Shown here in pieces: positions 27,066-35,960 of a DNA stretch of 64,000 nucleotides. The DNA comes from UBA6821 sp044236545 (GTDB lineage Bacteria > Verrucomicrobiota > Verrucomicrobiia > Chthoniobacterales > UBA6821): assembly GCA_044236545.1 (NCBI GenBank), contig JBIIGI010000001.1, positions 16,423 to 80,422 of the forward strand, in the 5' to 3' direction. The translations under genes were made by a program, and so were the position numbers. The notes under the pieces are model-generated. The model saw only the letters and a program-made list of their open reading frames with translations, had not been told where the DNA came from and ran no database searches. Position 1 is the first letter of the stretch; each line of letters begins with the position of its first letter.

Positions 27066-28778
27066 CTATTTCCGGGCCTTCTTGGAAGCCTTGGAAGAAG
27101 TGCCTGTCGGCTCTGTCCCTCCCTTCAGCAGGGTGGTGGCATGCGCCTTGGCCGAATCGGTGACGCCACCCAGCATCCGGGCGATCTCGGCGATCCGCTC
27201 TCCTCCCTCGATGGGTGACAGCGTTGTTTCGGTGCGACCCTCCTTCACCGACTTGATCACCATGAACTGGGCGGCGGCTGCCGCGGCGACCTGCGGCAGG
27301 TGGGTGATGCAGAGCACCTGATGACCGGTGCCGAGTTCACTCATCTTGGAGGCGACACGGGTTGCGATCTCCCCGCCGACATTCGCATCGATCTCGTCGA
27401 AGACCAGAAGCGGGATCCTGTCCTGATCGGCCAACGCCGTCTTGAGCGCCAGCATGACGCGGGAGATCTCGCCGCTGGAGGCGATGGAGCGGAGCGGTTG
27501 GACAGGCTCTCCCGGGTTCGGGGCGAAAAGGAACTCCGCCATCTCGGCACCATCGGGACCCGGTTCTTCCTGGGCATCGAGCCTGATCTCGAAACCCGCC
27601 TGCTTGAAACCCAGATCCGTGAGTTCCCCGACGACACGCTTCGAGAGGGCCTTGGCCCCGTCACGACGCTTCACTCCCAGTCTGGCGGCTGCCTTGTGCA
27701 TCTTTGCGGATGCCTCCTCCAGCTGTTTGAGCGCGGCGGCCCGGAGTTCCGTCATCCCGGAAAGACGCTCCAGCTGCTTTGCTGATTCTTCCCCGCGCGC
27801 AATGACATCCGCGAGGGTTGGGCCGTATTTCCTTCGCAGAGTCGCCAGGAGGTTGATCCTCTCCTCGAGTTGCTGAAGTTCCCCTGCATCGACTTCAATG
27901 GTCTCGGCGTAGTCGCGAAGATCCGAAATCAGCGAATCCATGTCGCCGGTGATCCGTTCCAACGTCTCCAGATGAGGGGATGTACGGACATCGAGGCGGC
28001 CGAGATCCCGGAGCAGGCGGGTGCTTTCGGCCAGGGCCTTCGTCGCACCCAGTTCCTCGTTATCCAGACGCCCCACGGCGGTTGCCGAAAGTTCGATGAG
28101 GCGACGGCTGTTGGAAGCCGCCTTGTACCGTTGGTTGAGATCATCCTCCTCTCCCGCGGAAAGCCCCGCCGAGGTGATCTCCGCCACTTCCTCACGGAGT
28201 TGATTGATCCGGTCATCGCCACCGGATGTGGACTCGAGTTCTTCCAAGGCTCGACGCGCCGAGGTCATGGCAGTGCGGCATTCCATATAGGCACCGCGTT
28301 CCGGGAGCGCCTCGCTGAAGCGGTCGAGGAGAAGCGTCTGCTCACGCCGGGAAAAAAGCGACTGGTGATCATGGGGGCCGTGGAGATCGATAAGCCGTCT
28401 CCCCAGTTCCTTGAGAACCGAGAGGTTGCAGGGGCTTCCGTTGATGAACTGCCGGCCGGCCCCCTCGGCGGCGATCGTCCGCTTCAGGATCAGCTCCCCC
28501 TCCTGACAGGTATCCACGCCATGTTCCTCAAGAAGGGTGTCGATCTCAGAGGTCTCACCCAGCGTGAAGAGGGCCTCGATTCCCGCGGAGGTCGCGCCGG
28601 ATCTGACGACCCCTCGGTCGGCCCGTTCCCCGAGAAGGAATTTGAGCGCTCCGAGAATGATGGATTTTCCCGCCCCGGTTTCACCGGTGACGGCCGTGAA
28701 GCCGGCGGGCAGATCCCACTCGAGTTCCTCCACGAGGGCGAGATTTCTGATTCGGAGAGATCGGAGCATTGCCGACAT
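27066..28778 (-). CDS. recN: DNA repair protein RecN
   Basis: RecN is an SMC-like ATPase in double-strand break repair. Walker A GETGAGKS is at residues 32-39 after LRSLRIRNLALVEELEWDLP. Long coiled-coil stretches fill the middle. The C-terminal half has SSGEISRVMLALKTALA (signature) and LLVFDEIDANVGG (Walker B), with CITHLPQVAAAA. At 570 residues it is the standard length. An in-frame Met three codons in (28769) is an alternative start. Confidence 0.96.
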   Translation of the reverse strand: MSAMLRSLRIRNLALVEELEWDLPAGFTAVTGETGAGKSIILGALKFLLGERADRGVVRSGATSAGIEALFTLGETSEIDTLLEEHGVDTCQEGELILKRTIAAEGAGRQFINGSPCNLSVLKELGRRLIDLHGPHDHQSLFSRREQTLLLDRFSEALPERGAYMECRTAMTSARRALEELESTSGGDDRINQLREEVAEITSAGLSAGEEDDLNQRYKAASNSRRLIELSATAVGRLDNEELGATKALAESTRLLRDLGRLDVRTSPHLETLERITGDMDSLISDLRDYAETIEVDAGELQQLEERINLLATLRRKYGPTLADVIARGEESAKQLERLSGMTELRAAALKQLEEASAKMHKAAARLGVKRRDGAKALSKRVVGELTDLGFKQAGFEIRLDAQEEPGPDGAEMAEFLFAPNPGEPVQPLRSIASSGEISRVMLALKTALADQDRIPLLVFDEIDANVGGEIATRVASKMSELGTGHQVLCITHLPQVAAAAAAQFMVIKSVKEGRTETTLSPIEGGERIAEIARMLGGVTDSAKAHATTLLKGGTEPTGTSSKASKKARK

Positions 28779-28820
28779 GCCCGTGACTATGCCATCGGGG
28801 GGAGGGAAGTTGAAGCGTTC

Positions 28821-28858
28821 AGTTAACCTTTCACTTTTTACCTTTCACCTTTAACTAT
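28821..28858 (+). repeat. Pyrimidine-rich leader motif upstream of the metallo-hydrolase gene
   Basis: A C/T-rich run ends 6 bases before ATG 28865 and contains ttttacctttcacc (28836-28849), identical to the dnaG leader on its own coding strand. Internally it repeats the theme ctttcac/cttttta/ccttt. No Shine-Dalgarno is present. Confidence 0.45.
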
Positions 28859-28864
28859 TACACA

Positions 28865-29656
28865 ATGTCGTCATTGGATCTCACCTTCCTCGGAACAGGG
28901 ACCTCCCAGGGAGTTCCGATGATCGGCTGTGATTGTCCTGTCTGCCGCTCCCTGGATCCTAGGGACCACCGAGGCCGCACCTCCCTTCTGGTGAGGGCGC
29001 CTGACAGGCATTTTGTGATCGATACGCCGCCCGATTTCCGCGCCCAGTGCCTGCGCGAGGGGATCAGGCGCCTTGATGCGGCGCTCTTCACCCATGCCCA
29101 CACGGACCACATCATGGGGTTTGACGACATGCGCCGCTTCTGCGAGATGGAGGACCGCAAGATGCCCGTCTTTGCCTCACCTTTGACGATGGGGCAACTC
29201 AGGAGCACGTTCCGCTATGCCTTTGACGATCCTCAACCTTGGAAGAATTACCTTCGCCTTGCCCCCGAGGAGATCCGCGGGCCCTTCCAACTCGGGGAGA
29301 CCACGGTCATTCCCGTTGATCTCCCCCATGGGAGAACCACCTCCACCGGCTACGTCCTCCAACGGGGTGATCGGAAACTGCTCTCCTACTTCACCGACTG
29401 TTCCTCCGTCCCCCCAGAGGCAGTGCAGGCGGCCCATGAGACCGAGGTGCTCGTCCTTGACGCGTTGAGGGACGCCCCTCATCCCACCCACATGAACTTT
29501 GAACAAGCCCTTGAGGCGGCCGGGGCAATTTCGCCGGGAAGGACCTACCTGGTCCATCTCTGCCATGAGGTTTCGCATGCCAGAAAGCAGGCCGAACTTC
29601 CGGAAGGATGCCTCTTGGCTCATGACGGCCTGACGATCAGGGTGGGGGAGAGATGA
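28865..29656 (+). CDS. MBL-fold metallo-hydrolase (PhnP-like)
   Basis: A beta-lactamase-fold hydrolase of 263 residues. LTFLGTGTSQGVPMIGCDCPVC opens it with a PhnP-type Cys pair, and FTHAHTDHIMGFDDMR is the HxHxDH dinuclear metal motif. Relatives hydrolyse cyclic phosphodiesters or act as RNase Z-like enzymes. The stop overlaps the next ATG by 4 bp, the first of three genes joined this way. The specific substrate is unknown. Confidence 0.88.
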   Translation: MSSLDLTFLGTGTSQGVPMIGCDCPVCRSLDPRDHRGRTSLLVRAPDRHFVIDTPPDFRAQCLREGIRRLDAALFTHAHTDHIMGFDDMRRFCEMEDRKMPVFASPLTMGQLRSTFRYAFDDPQPWKNYLRLAPEEIRGPFQLGETTVIPVDLPHGRTTSTGYVLQRGDRKLLSYFTDCSSVPPEAVQAAHETEVLVLDALRDAPHPTHMNFEQALEAAGAISPGRTYLVHLCHEVSHARKQAELPEGCLLAHDGLTIRVGER

Positions 29657-31245
29657 AAAGAATCTTGATGATCCCGATACTTCTCCTGCTTCTTGCTGGA
29701 TGGACCCTTGATGCGGCGAATCCTGCTGATGATGCCGCGGCAACCGTGGTCATCTACAATTCCTCGGATCCCGATTCAAAGTCGTTGGCCGATTTTTACT
29801 GCACTGCCCGGGGTATCAACCCCTCGCAACAGATCGCCCTCCCGGCACCAGTGACGGAGGAGATTTCCCGTGGAGATTACGACAACACGATAGCCCGCCC
29901 GATCTGCAAGGAGTTCCTGCGCCGCGGATACTGGAAGGTAGCCAAGGACATGACCAACCGCCCCATTGTCATTGCCTCCCGCATCCGCTATGCAGTGATC
30001 ATCCGCGGCATGCCTCTCAAGATCGCCGAGTGCGGCGACTATCCCGGAGATGCCAGGATTCAGCCCGCGCCGATAGGTTTCTGCAATGCCGCTTCGGTGG
30101 ATTCAGAACTCTCCACACTGGGTTTTTTCACCCCGCAGATTTCCGGGGTGCTGAACAACCCATGCAACTGGTCCTCTTCCCCGTCTGTTTTGCAACCTGC
30201 GCCGCCGCCATCCCTTCTCCGTGTGGCCCGCCTGGATGCCCCGACAGTCGATGCCGTGAAGACCTTGGTGACCAACGGCATCAAGGCCGAAAAGGAGGGA
30301 CTCTGGGGATACGGATACATCGATCTGAGATCCATCACCACCCAGGGGTACGCTCAGGGCGATCAATGGATCAGGGAGGCTGGCCAAGCCATGAGGGAGC
30401 ACGGGATACCGGTCTTGTGCGACGACCTTCCCGACACCTTTCAGGGAGGTTTTCCCCTCACCTATGCGGCCGCCTATTACGGATGGTACAGCGAGAATAT
30501 CAACGGTCCCTTCAATGATCCCTTCTTCCAGTTCGTGCCGGGGGCGGTGGCCGTTCACCTCCACTCGTTCAGCGCCTCCACCCTGCGCGACACTCACAAG
30601 GGATGGACCGCTCCTCTCATTCTCCACGGAGCAGGCGCTTCGCTGGGAAATGTCTACGAACCATATCTTTCCTTCACCACCAATCTTGGGATCCTCGCCT
30701 CCTCACTGCTTTCCGGAAGGAATCTGGCCGAGAGTTACTACGCGGCCCAACCCGTTCTCTCCTGGATGAGCGTTCTGGTAGGTGATCCACTCTATCGTCC
30801 CTACGCCTGCTTCGACGATCCAGGAAGCACCTCGCCTTCCAAGAGTGTCTGGACCGACTACCGTCGCATCATCCTTGCCAACAACGGGGATGTGTTGAAG
30901 TCCGCTTCCGATCTGGTTGCCCGTGCCCAGGAAACGGGTGAAAGCCTCTACCTTGAGGCCCTCGGAGCTGCCCAATACGATGCAGGGGATCTTCCCTCCG
31001 CCGAGGCGACATTCCGAAATGCCGGGTCAATGTCAAAATACCCCGTCGTTCAGTTCCGCCTCCTTCTTGAACAGGCGCGTGCCATTGAGAAACAAGGAGA
31101 TCCCATGCGGGGTGCGGCGATTCTCCGTCAGGGGCTCCTCCGCTTCACCGCCACCTCACAGCGCAGCCTCCTCCTTTCCTGGATTGCACGGATGGATCCG
31201 ATCAAGCCCGATCCTTCGCCTTCGCCGGCACAAGCGGTCAGATGA
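29653..31245 (+). CDS. TIGR03790-family secreted protein
   Basis: A signal peptide (RILMIPILLLLLAGWTLDA) precedes a domain with VVIYNSSDPDSKSLADFYCTARGI and NYRIEY-like sequence around ASRIRYAVIIRGMPLKI; these and GYIDLRSI and SGRNLAESYYAAQPVLSWMSVLVGDPLYRPY fit TIGR03790, an uncharacterised family found in Verrucomicrobia, Planctomycetes and Acidobacteria. The last ~110 residues look TPR-like (YLEALGAAQYDAGDLPSAEATF). It overlaps both neighbours by 4 bp. Likely periplasmic; no enzymatic role known. Confidence 0.85.
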   Translation: MKRILMIPILLLLLAGWTLDAANPADDAAATVVIYNSSDPDSKSLADFYCTARGINPSQQIALPAPVTEEISRGDYDNTIARPICKEFLRRGYWKVAKDMTNRPIVIASRIRYAVIIRGMPLKIAECGDYPGDARIQPAPIGFCNAASVDSELSTLGFFTPQISGVLNNPCNWSSSPSVLQPAPPPSLLRVARLDAPTVDAVKTLVTNGIKAEKEGLWGYGYIDLRSITTQGYAQGDQWIREAGQAMREHGIPVLCDDLPDTFQGGFPLTYAAAYYGWYSENINGPFNDPFFQFVPGAVAVHLHSFSASTLRDTHKGWTAPLILHGAGASLGNVYEPYLSFTTNLGILASSLLSGRNLAESYYAAQPVLSWMSVLVGDPLYRPYACFDDPGSTSPSKSVWTDYRRIILANNGDVLKSASDLVARAQETGESLYLEALGAAQYDAGDLPSAEATFRNAGSMSKYPVVQFRLLLEQARAIEKQGDPMRGAAILRQGLLRFTATSQRSLLLSWIARMDPIKPDPSPSPAQAVR

Positions 31246-31808
31246 AGCCATGCCCTGAGGCGCCGCGGTTATCTCAAGGGCTCTGGAAGCGTGCCGGGCG
31301 TCCTTCATCCGGATCGGGTCTGCTTGTTCTCATGTTCCTGTTGTTGGCATCCACTGCTTCCAACCTTCTTGCCCGTGACGTCCATCCGGACCATTGCAGG
31401 GAATTGAAAGCATTCCCTCCCGCAGGCGAGGGGATGATGCGTTTTGTGATTTCTCTGCCCCCCTTGGAGGATGAGGAACTCTTCAAGGTTCAGCTTTTGA
31501 TTGGCAAGACCATCAAACTGGATGCCGGGAACCGCTTTTTTTTTGCCGGGAAGCTGGAAACGGAAACCGTCAATGGATGGGGCTATGACTACTACATCCT
31601 GAAATCCCTTGGCCTCATGGTAGGAACCCTGATGGCTGTCGATCCCTTGGCTCCCTTGGAGAAACGATTCATCTCTCTTGGAGGAGAGCCCCATCTCTTC
31701 CGGTACAATAGCCGCCTTCCCATGGTCATTTATCTCCCCAAGGGCGTGGAGTGCCGCTACAGGATCTGGCAGGCCGGTCGGAAAACCATTCCTGCGGAAG
31801 AGGGCTGA
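31242..31808 (+). CDS. eco: Ecotin-like periplasmic serine protease inhibitor
   Basis: Ecotin is a dimeric periplasmic inhibitor of trypsin-fold proteases. GMMRFVISLPPLEDEELFKVQLLIG, KLETETVNGWGYDYYIL, LFRYNSRLPMVIYLPKGVECRYRIW align along E. coli ecotin. The reactive-site loop reads MVGTLMAVDP, keeping Met at the P1-equivalent position. The two Cys that form the loop-bracing disulfide in E. coli are Ala (LDAGN) and Val (LMAV) here. A hydrophobic signal (GLLVLMFLLLASTASNLLA) lies after about 26 residues. The ATG overlaps the TIGR03790 stop, so the long leader seems genuine. Confidence 0.9.
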   Translation: MKPCPEAPRLSQGLWKRAGRPSSGSGLLVLMFLLLASTASNLLARDVHPDHCRELKAFPPAGEGMMRFVISLPPLEDEELFKVQLLIGKTIKLDAGNRFFFAGKLETETVNGWGYDYYILKSLGLMVGTLMAVDPLAPLEKRFISLGGEPHLFRYNSRLPMVIYLPKGVECRYRIWQAGRKTIPAEEG

Positions 31809-31858
31809 TCCGCCTTGTCTGTTGTGTGCCCCGCTTGGGAACCGCTGATTAAATCCCC

Positions 31859-31876
31859 AGTTTTCAGACAGTCTCT
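31859..31876 (+). repeat. Isolated 18-bp copy of the MITE-like terminal repeat
   Basis: The 18 bases agttttcagacagtctct are identical to 3779-3796. No matching inverted arm was found in the surrounding few hundred bases, and the flanks are unrelated to those at the first site. It lies between the ecotin stop and the nusA start. It may be a solo end of a decayed element. Confidence 0.55.
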
Positions 31877-31989
31877 AAGAGATTGCGTTCTTTCAGTTGA
31901 CCACGGCCACCTGTCCAGTCATAGTGCACAACCCCCGACACACTTTCTTGGAACCTTTCAAGACCTGTGCGTCGGGAATTCTCATTGCC

Positions 31990-33255
31990 ATGAACTCCGA
32001 ATTTATCGCCATGCTCGACTACCTCGAGCGTGAAAAAGGTATCAAGCGCGAGACGCTCATCGAGGCGATCTCATCGGCCCTCGTTGCCGCCTCCAAAAAG
32101 AGCTTTTCCTGCTCCCGAGATGTCCGCATCGACATCAATCCCAAGAGCGGTGCCATCAGAGCGTTTGCCAAGCCGCTTGTGGTCGAGACCGTGTCCAATC
32201 CCCAGGAGGAGATCTCCGTCGCCAAGGCACGCCTCATCAACAAGGAGGTTCAGGCCGGAGACGAGGTGGAGATCGAGGTGACCCCGCGTGACTTTGGTCG
32301 GATTGCCGCCCAGACAGCACGCCAGGCCATCGCTCAGAGGATTCGTCAGATCGAGAAAGAGATGATCTACGAGGAGTTCAAGGACCGCGCTGGCGAGATC
32401 GTTAGCGGCACCGTGCGACGTTTCGACCGCAGCGACGTTATCCTCGACCTCGGAAAGTTCGAGGGAGTGATGCCCTCCCGGGAGCGTGTCAGCACCGAGG
32501 AATACAATATCGGGGACCGTATCCGCGCCTACGTGGTGGCCGTCGAGAACGGACCTCGCGGACCGGAGATCATCCTCTCACGCAGCCATCCGAATTTCAT
32601 CAGACGCCTCTTTGAGATCGAGGTCAGCGAGATCGCCGACCGCACGGTTGAATTCCGTTCGATTGCCCGCGAGGCCGGTTTTCGCACGAAGATAGCCGTG
32701 CACAGTTCCAACGACAAGGTGGATCCCGTCGGGGCCTGCGTCGGCATGCGAGGAGCCCGGGTCAAAAACATCGTTCGCGAGCTTAACAACGAGAAAGTGG
32801 ACATCATCCGCTGGTACGAGGACCCCAAGGAGTTTGCCCGTGAGGCCCTCAAACCCGCACGAATCCGCAGCATCGAGGTCGACGAGGCCGCCCACACCCT
32901 GCGCATCGCCGTGGACAAGGAGGATCTTGCACTGGCCATTGGCAAGCGCGGCCAGAACGCCCGTCTCACCTCCCGCCTTACTGGCTGGGAGATTGACATT
33001 CAGGAAGACCGCTCGGCCGCAGAGGCCTTTGAGCAGCAGATGGGTGGCGCCGCGCATCAGTTGGCAACCTCTCTCGGCATCAGCGAGGAGGAGGCCAAGA
33101 CACTGGCCGCCGGCGGCATGAATTCCATAGATGTCATCATCACCGCCGAGGCTTCCGATATCGACGGAGTGCTTGGCTGCGGACCTGAGAAAGCAGAAGC
33201 AATCCTCGCAGCCGCCAAGAGTCACCTCGAAGCGAAAGGGCAGGCGGCGGCTTAG
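31990..33255 (+). CDS. nusA: Transcription termination/antitermination protein NusA
   Basis: NusA binds RNA polymerase and modulates pausing, termination and rRNA antitermination. The 421-residue protein has the N-terminal domain, S1 domain (GEIVSGTVRRFDRSDVILDLG), KH1/KH2 with DPVGACVGMRGARVKNIVREL and LALAIGKRGQNARLTSRLTGWEIDI, and one helix-hairpin-helix-like C-terminal unit (EEEAKTLAAGGMNSIDVI). The frame opens at 31897, but ATG 31990 (MNSEFIAMLDYLEREKG) is the family start. It heads the translation block; rimP, which commonly precedes nusA, is absent here. Confidence 0.97.
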   Translation: MNSEFIAMLDYLEREKGIKRETLIEAISSALVAASKKSFSCSRDVRIDINPKSGAIRAFAKPLVVETVSNPQEEISVAKARLINKEVQAGDEVEIEVTPRDFGRIAAQTARQAIAQRIRQIEKEMIYEEFKDRAGEIVSGTVRRFDRSDVILDLGKFEGVMPSRERVSTEEYNIGDRIRAYVVAVENGPRGPEIILSRSHPNFIRRLFEIEVSEIADRTVEFRSIAREAGFRTKIAVHSSNDKVDPVGACVGMRGARVKNIVRELNNEKVDIIRWYEDPKEFAREALKPARIRSIEVDEAAHTLRIAVDKEDLALAIGKRGQNARLTSRLTGWEIDIQEDRSAAEAFEQQMGGAAHQLATSLGISEEEAKTLAAGGMNSIDVIITAEASDIDGVLGCGPEKAEAILAAAKSHLEAKGQAAA

Positions 33256-33303
33256 TCACGGCGCTTCCCCGACGCGGGGAACCTGCCGTCATCCGATATT
33301 TTC

Positions 33304-35502
33304 ATGGCCTCCAAAGTCCCCACATCCAAATCAACCGCCTCAACAGGGGCGGGTTCCAAGGCCTCTGCATCCAAGGCACCCTCCCGCTCATCGCGCGCTG
33401 GAACGGTCTCCGGTGCCCGCGGTTCCTCCAGGTCCTCCTCCTCGAAGGATGCGAGAGATGCCTCAGCAAAGTCCAAAGGGACCTCGAATGCCCCTGACAA
33501 AGCCGAAGCCAAGAAGCCTGTCATCAAGACCGCCGACCTTCCCACTCTTTCGCTGATTGACGAACCCGCCCCGAAGAAGCGCGTCGCCCCCACGGGCAAG
33601 GCGCTTCCCCGCATCGGGGAGAGCCAGCCTTCTGTAGCGCCCGCTCCCATCATCGAAGAAGCGGTCGATGTCGTTGGAGAGGAAGAGGTCTCCCTGTCCG
33701 AGGATACCGAGGGTGGTGAGCCCCGCAAGGTGATCCACATCAAGCCGCCGATCCAGATCAAGGAACTGGCCACCCAGTTGGGTGTTCCTCCCTTCAAGAT
33801 CATCAAGGATCTGATGGGAATGCAGATTTTCGCGAACATCAACCAATCGGTCGAGCCCGAGGTCGCCGGCAAACTCTGCGATCTTTACGGATTCGTTTTC
33901 GAGCGCGAGAAGCGCGTCGCAGGAGGCGGTGTCCACAAGGAGGAGAAGGTTGTCATCGAGCCTCCCAAGCCCGTCGAGGAGATGCCCGAGGCAAAGAAAC
34001 TCCGCGGCCCGATCATCACCTTCATGGGCCATGTCGACCACGGCAAGACCTCCCTGCTCGACGCCATCCGCCGCGCCAAGGTCGCATCGGGAGAGGCTGG
34101 TGGCATTACCCAGCGTATCGGCGCCTATTCCATCGACTGGAAGGGTCATCCCATCACGTTCATCGACACCCCGGGCCATGCGGCGTTTTCCGCCATGCGG
34201 GCACGCGGTGCGAATGTCACCGACATCGTCGTCCTTGTCGTTGCGGCCGATGACGGTCTCATGCCGCAGACCCTTGAGGCTCTCAGCCATGCCCAGGCCG
34301 CCAAGGTCACCATCATGGTCGCCATCAACAAGTGTGATCTCAAGACGGCGAACCCCGACCGCGTGAAGCAGCAGCTTCAGGAGAAGGGACTCGTTCCTGA
34401 GGATTGGGGCGGCGACACCGTGGTCTGCGAGGTTTCTGCGGCCACCGCCAAGGGAATCGACAACCTGCTCGAGATGATGTCCCTGCAGGCCGAGGTTCTG
34501 GAACTCAAGGCCAACCCCGACATTCCCGGACGCGCCAGCGTCATCGAGGCCCAGGTCGAGGCGGGACGCGGCCCCACGGCCACCGTCATCGTCAACACCG
34601 GCACCCTCCGCGTCGGCGATCCCTTCATCTGCGGCAACTACTGGGGCAAGGTCAAGCAGCTCATCAACGAGGATGGTGTCGCCTTCAAGGCCGCCGGTCC
34701 CGCCATGCCCGCCAAGGTTCTCGGTCTCAGCGGTCTTCCCAACGCCGGCGACGAGCTCGTCGTCATGGAGAACGAGCGTTCCGCCCGGCAGCTCAGCGAG
34801 GAACGCCTTGATGCCCAGCGCAAGGAGAAGCTCGCCGCTCCCAAGAGGGCAACGCTTGAGAACCTCTTCGCCAACATCGCAGCCGACCAGAAGAAAGTTC
34901 TCCAGATCGTCCTCAAGGCCGACATGCAGGGCTCGCTCGAGGCCATCATCGGCACGCTCAACGACATTCCGCAGGACAAGATCGACCTCAAGATCATCCA
35001 CTCCGCGGTGGGTCCGATCACCGAGAGCGACGTGCTTCTCGCCAGTGCCTCCGACGCCATCATCATCGGCTTCGGCATCAAGGTGGAGAACAGCGCCAAC
35101 AACGCCGCCCGCAAGGAAGGGGTCCAGATCAAGCTCTTCAGCATCATCTACGAGCTGGTCGACCAGATGCGCGACGCCATGCAGGGGATGCTCGACCCCG
35201 AGGTGCGCGAAGCCGTCATCGGTCATGCCGAGGTGAAGCAGCTCTTTGATCTCACCAAGGGAATGGTCGCCGGCTCCATGGTCACCGACGGTCGCATGTC
35301 GCGCTCCGCCCGTGCCCGCGTGCTGCGCCGCCGCCAAGCCGTCTATGACGGCAGCCTGACCACCCTGCGCCGATTCACCGAGGATGTGAAGGAAGTCCGT
35401 GCCGGACTCGAGTGCGGTATCCGCCTCGGCGATTATTCCGAATACGAGGTCGGCGATATCATCGAGTGCTACACTCTCGAGAAGGTCGCGCAGAAACTCT
35501 AG
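33304..35502 (+). CDS. infB: Translation initiation factor IF-2
   Basis: IF-2 delivers initiator tRNA to the ribosome using GTP. The 732-residue protein begins with a Ser/Ala/Lys-rich low-complexity arm (about residues 1-60), then an IF2_N segment (IQIKELATQLGVPPFKIIKDLM). The G domain has GHVDHGKTS (242-250), DTPGHAAF and NKCD. The C-terminal domain ends AGLECGIRLGDYSEYEVGDIIECY. It lies 48 bp after nusA, the standard order. A long antisense reading frame is an artefact of codon bias. Confidence 0.97.
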   Translation: MASKVPTSKSTASTGAGSKASASKAPSRSSRAGTVSGARGSSRSSSSKDARDASAKSKGTSNAPDKAEAKKPVIKTADLPTLSLIDEPAPKKRVAPTGKALPRIGESQPSVAPAPIIEEAVDVVGEEEVSLSEDTEGGEPRKVIHIKPPIQIKELATQLGVPPFKIIKDLMGMQIFANINQSVEPEVAGKLCDLYGFVFEREKRVAGGGVHKEEKVVIEPPKPVEEMPEAKKLRGPIITFMGHVDHGKTSLLDAIRRAKVASGEAGGITQRIGAYSIDWKGHPITFIDTPGHAAFSAMRARGANVTDIVVLVVAADDGLMPQTLEALSHAQAAKVTIMVAINKCDLKTANPDRVKQQLQEKGLVPEDWGGDTVVCEVSAATAKGIDNLLEMMSLQAEVLELKANPDIPGRASVIEAQVEAGRGPTATVIVNTGTLRVGDPFICGNYWGKVKQLINEDGVAFKAAGPAMPAKVLGLSGLPNAGDELVVMENERSARQLSEERLDAQRKEKLAAPKRATLENLFANIAADQKKVLQIVLKADMQGSLEAIIGTLNDIPQDKIDLKIIHSAVGPITESDVLLASASDAIIIGFGIKVENSANNAARKEGVQIKLFSIIYELVDQMRDAMQGMLDPEVREAVIGHAEVKQLFDLTKGMVAGSMVTDGRMSRSARARVLRRRQAVYDGSLTTLRRFTEDVKEVRAGLECGIRLGDYSEYEVGDIIECYTLEKVAQKL

Positions 35503-35561
35503 GGCCCTAGCCGGGGTTATCTTTTCCATCAAGGGGGCCATCCGCCCATTCAGCCACCACC

Positions 35562-35960
35562 ATGAGCCTACGTACTGTACGAGTCTGTGAACTGATCAAG
35601 CGGGAGCTTGGCATGATAGTCGGGCGGGAGATGAAGTTTGAAGCACCGCTGGTTTCCATCCGTGCCGTCGACATCACTCCCGATCTCAAGAACGCCCATG
35701 TCTTCGTCAGTGCCATCGGCACCAAGTGGCAGAAGGAACAGGCGATCACAGCTCTGGAGGCCAATCGCCAGCACCTCCAGCACGAGCTTTCCCGGCGTGT
35801 GATCCTAAAATACACGCCGCATCTGCACTTCCAAATCGATGATTCGATCGAACGTGGCACACGCGTTCTCAACCTTCTCGACGAGATCGCCCCGACACTC
35901 CCTCAGGATGAGCCCGTGGATCAGACGGGAGAGGGGCACGGAGACCCTCGCCAGCCATGA
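35562..35960 (+). CDS. rbfA: Ribosome-binding factor A
   Basis: RbfA is a KH-fold 30S maturation factor. RTVRVCELIKRELGMIV, ITPDLKNAHVFVSAIG and ILKYTPHLHFQIDDSIERGTRVLNLLDEI are the family landmarks. At 132 residues it is the normal size. Its TGA overlaps the ATG of the next gene by 4 bp. Confidence 0.95.
   Translation: MSLRTVRVCELIKRELGMIVGREMKFEAPLVSIRAVDITPDLKNAHVFVSAIGTKWQKEQAITALEANRQHLQHELSRRVILKYTPHLHFQIDDSIERGTRVLNLLDEIAPTLPQDEPVDQTGEGHGDPRQP

Noticed and set aside
33463..35541. Long open frame on the minus strand opposite infB (692 codons)
   Set aside because: It mirrors infB in a GC-biased antisense phase, has Asp/Gly/His/Leu-rich non-family sequence, and infB is certain.
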